Shown piece after piece: positions 26,739 through 27,500 of a stretch of DNA of 27,500 nucleotides. This stretch comes from Chromera velia (Eukaryota; Sar; Chromeraceae): positions 5,001-32,500 of the forward strand of contig JAHBMJ010001299.1 in assembly GCA_018398765.1 (NCBI GenBank), in the 5' to 3' direction. Numbering within the stretch: position 1 is the first letter of the stretch; every line of letters begins with the position of its first letter. The notes below the pieces were generated by a model. It had not been told where the DNA came from. It did not search any database and saw only the letters and a program-made list of their open reading frames with translations. A program made the position numbers and the translations under genes.

Positions 26739-27500
26739 GTCAGCTCTCTCTGACTGCATTCTGTTCTGCTTTTTTGTTGTTTCTTCATAACCTTTTTGAA
26801 TTGTGCTGTCTCCTTTTCGAGACGGCTTTGAGACGCACTTTTCAAAGTTGACCTTATATATTCTCCCGGTGCGTCTGCATGTACAGTCCTTTTTCATTTT
26901 TCTCTCTCATTTTGCTTCATGTTTTGCAGGACGCTTCCTTCGAGACAGCCTTTAAGGAGGTCGTAAAGGTGTTTAAGGACTGCGAGGAGTTCAAAGGTAG
27001 GGTGCTGAGGTACAAAGATGAGGAGGGCGATCTGCATGTGCGATCTCCTCCTGCTGACCTGGCACGATACCGTGGAGGTTGCCAGTACGAACCCCTCCAA
27101 CATTCTTCACGTGGCCGCCATCACTAATGCCGACACGAAGAAGAGGGAGAAAGAAGTGAAGAACCACACTGAGGAAGCGGAGGTACCGGCAGTGAAGAGA
27201 GCGAAGCGGGAGACCGAAGAAGAGAAAGAGCAGATTTGCTTCCCTGAGGACACCGTAAAAGAGGTGCACCAAAGAGTCTACTTCAATGGAATGTACGAAG
27301 TCCACGATAACGTCCAGTGTGACAGCTGTGGTGCCGCGCCGATCCACGGGCCCTGGTTTAAGTACACCACCTGCGACGACTTCAACTTCTGCCGTGACTG
27401 CAAAAAGAAAAAAAAGAATAATAAGATCCAGCACCATGTCGGACATCGCTTCCGTCGCTGGTTCCTCCCCCCCTCCCCTGGCTTCCCACCCCTCCCCCCC
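26682..27500 (+). CDS. PB1-ZZ protein, p62/NBR1-like selective autophagy receptor candidate, 3' end outside the window
   Basis: PB1 followed by a ZZ zinc finger is the N-terminal order of SQSTM1/p62 and NBR1, cytosolic receptors that oligomerise through PB1 and carry cargo to autophagosomes. PB1 starts at the first residue: MLTIKVEFDSIFRRVRIEK with a basic Lys5 in strand 1, then FETAFKEVVKVF as helix 1 and LRYKDEEGDL as the acidic OPCA motif, giving both basic and acidic faces (type AB, as in p62). A charged linker with AVKRAKRETEEEKE follows. The ZZ finger has CDSCG, then TTCDDFNFCRDC, and HHVGH. Exon 1 is 26682-26738 (donor GTCAGC); exon 2 starts at 26930 (TTTTGCAG), phase 0. Between the OPCA motif and the linker the frame changes by one base near 27040-27060. 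No LIR, FW or UBA segment is visible because the window ends, so the receptor role is inferred. Confidence 0.75.
26930..27500 (+). CDS. PB1-ZZ gene, exon 2, with apparent frame change
   Basis: Frame 1 (26930 to about 27046) reads DASFETAFKEVVKVFKDCEE and GRVLRYKDEEGDLHVRS, and meets TAA at 27125-27127. Frame 2 (from about 27042 to the window end) reads LLLTWHDTVEVASTNPSNIL, which fits PB1 strand and helix ends, then the linker and ZZ. The two are one base apart and no intron can join them. The last bases are a C-rich Pro-coding run. Confidence 0.65.

Overview
The window reads as nuclear DNA of an alveolate protist, most like a chromerid such as Chromera and less likely a coccidian. Genes are cut into many short exons. 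The introns are pyrimidine-rich on the sense strand and full of (TC)n, (TG)n, (CA)n and (TTTC)n tracts. Many acceptors are preceded by TGCATGC-type words, and the proteins carry long Ser/Ala/Gly/Gln-rich insertions. There is no bacterial-style gene packing. One 70-base run of N is an assembly gap. The organism call is inference from style only.

1-14739, plus strand: one large split gene, open at the left edge, with about 25 exons that I joined by reading frame and intron phase. Ordered similarity to human NUP155 (yeast Nup157/Nup170) continues from the first beta-propeller strands to the C-terminal alpha-solenoid, so I call it the NUP155 scaffold nucleoporin of the inner ring of the nuclear pore. 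About 2,100 residues are visible, against about 1,390 in human, because of low-complexity insertions. One insertion carries FG dipeptides, and another is a polyalanine tract that contains the N gap. Four spots are unresolved: the left edge, 2838-3609, 3663-4067, and the junction near 11680-11802.

14740-17359: convergent intergenic DNA with three (TA)n tracts, a (TAGA)n tract and weak ORFs. 17360-18827, minus strand: a two-exon gene for a 2H (LigT-like) phosphoesterase with both histidine motifs. 18828-21723: first a CG-rich stretch, then AT-rich DNA scattered with GGTTCC/GGAACC words, holding an orphan minus-strand ORF pair.

21724-23267, plus strand: three exon blocks of a gene I do not recognise, phase-consistent except for an in-frame TAA. 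23268-26400: AT-rich, without genes. It has an array of about 30-bp repeats, then two direct 272-bp repeats about 1.65 kb apart, the second preceded by a polypurine tract. This fits a non-autonomous LTR-type element inserted in the array. 26682-27500, plus strand: the start of a PB1-ZZ protein, the domain order of the selective-autophagy receptors p62/SQSTM1 and NBR1, with an apparent one-base frame change inside the PB1 domain. It runs off the right edge.

The genes do not form a pathway: they are a pore scaffold, an RNA-end or nucleotide phosphoesterase, an unknown and a probable autophagy adaptor, separated by repeat-rich spacers.
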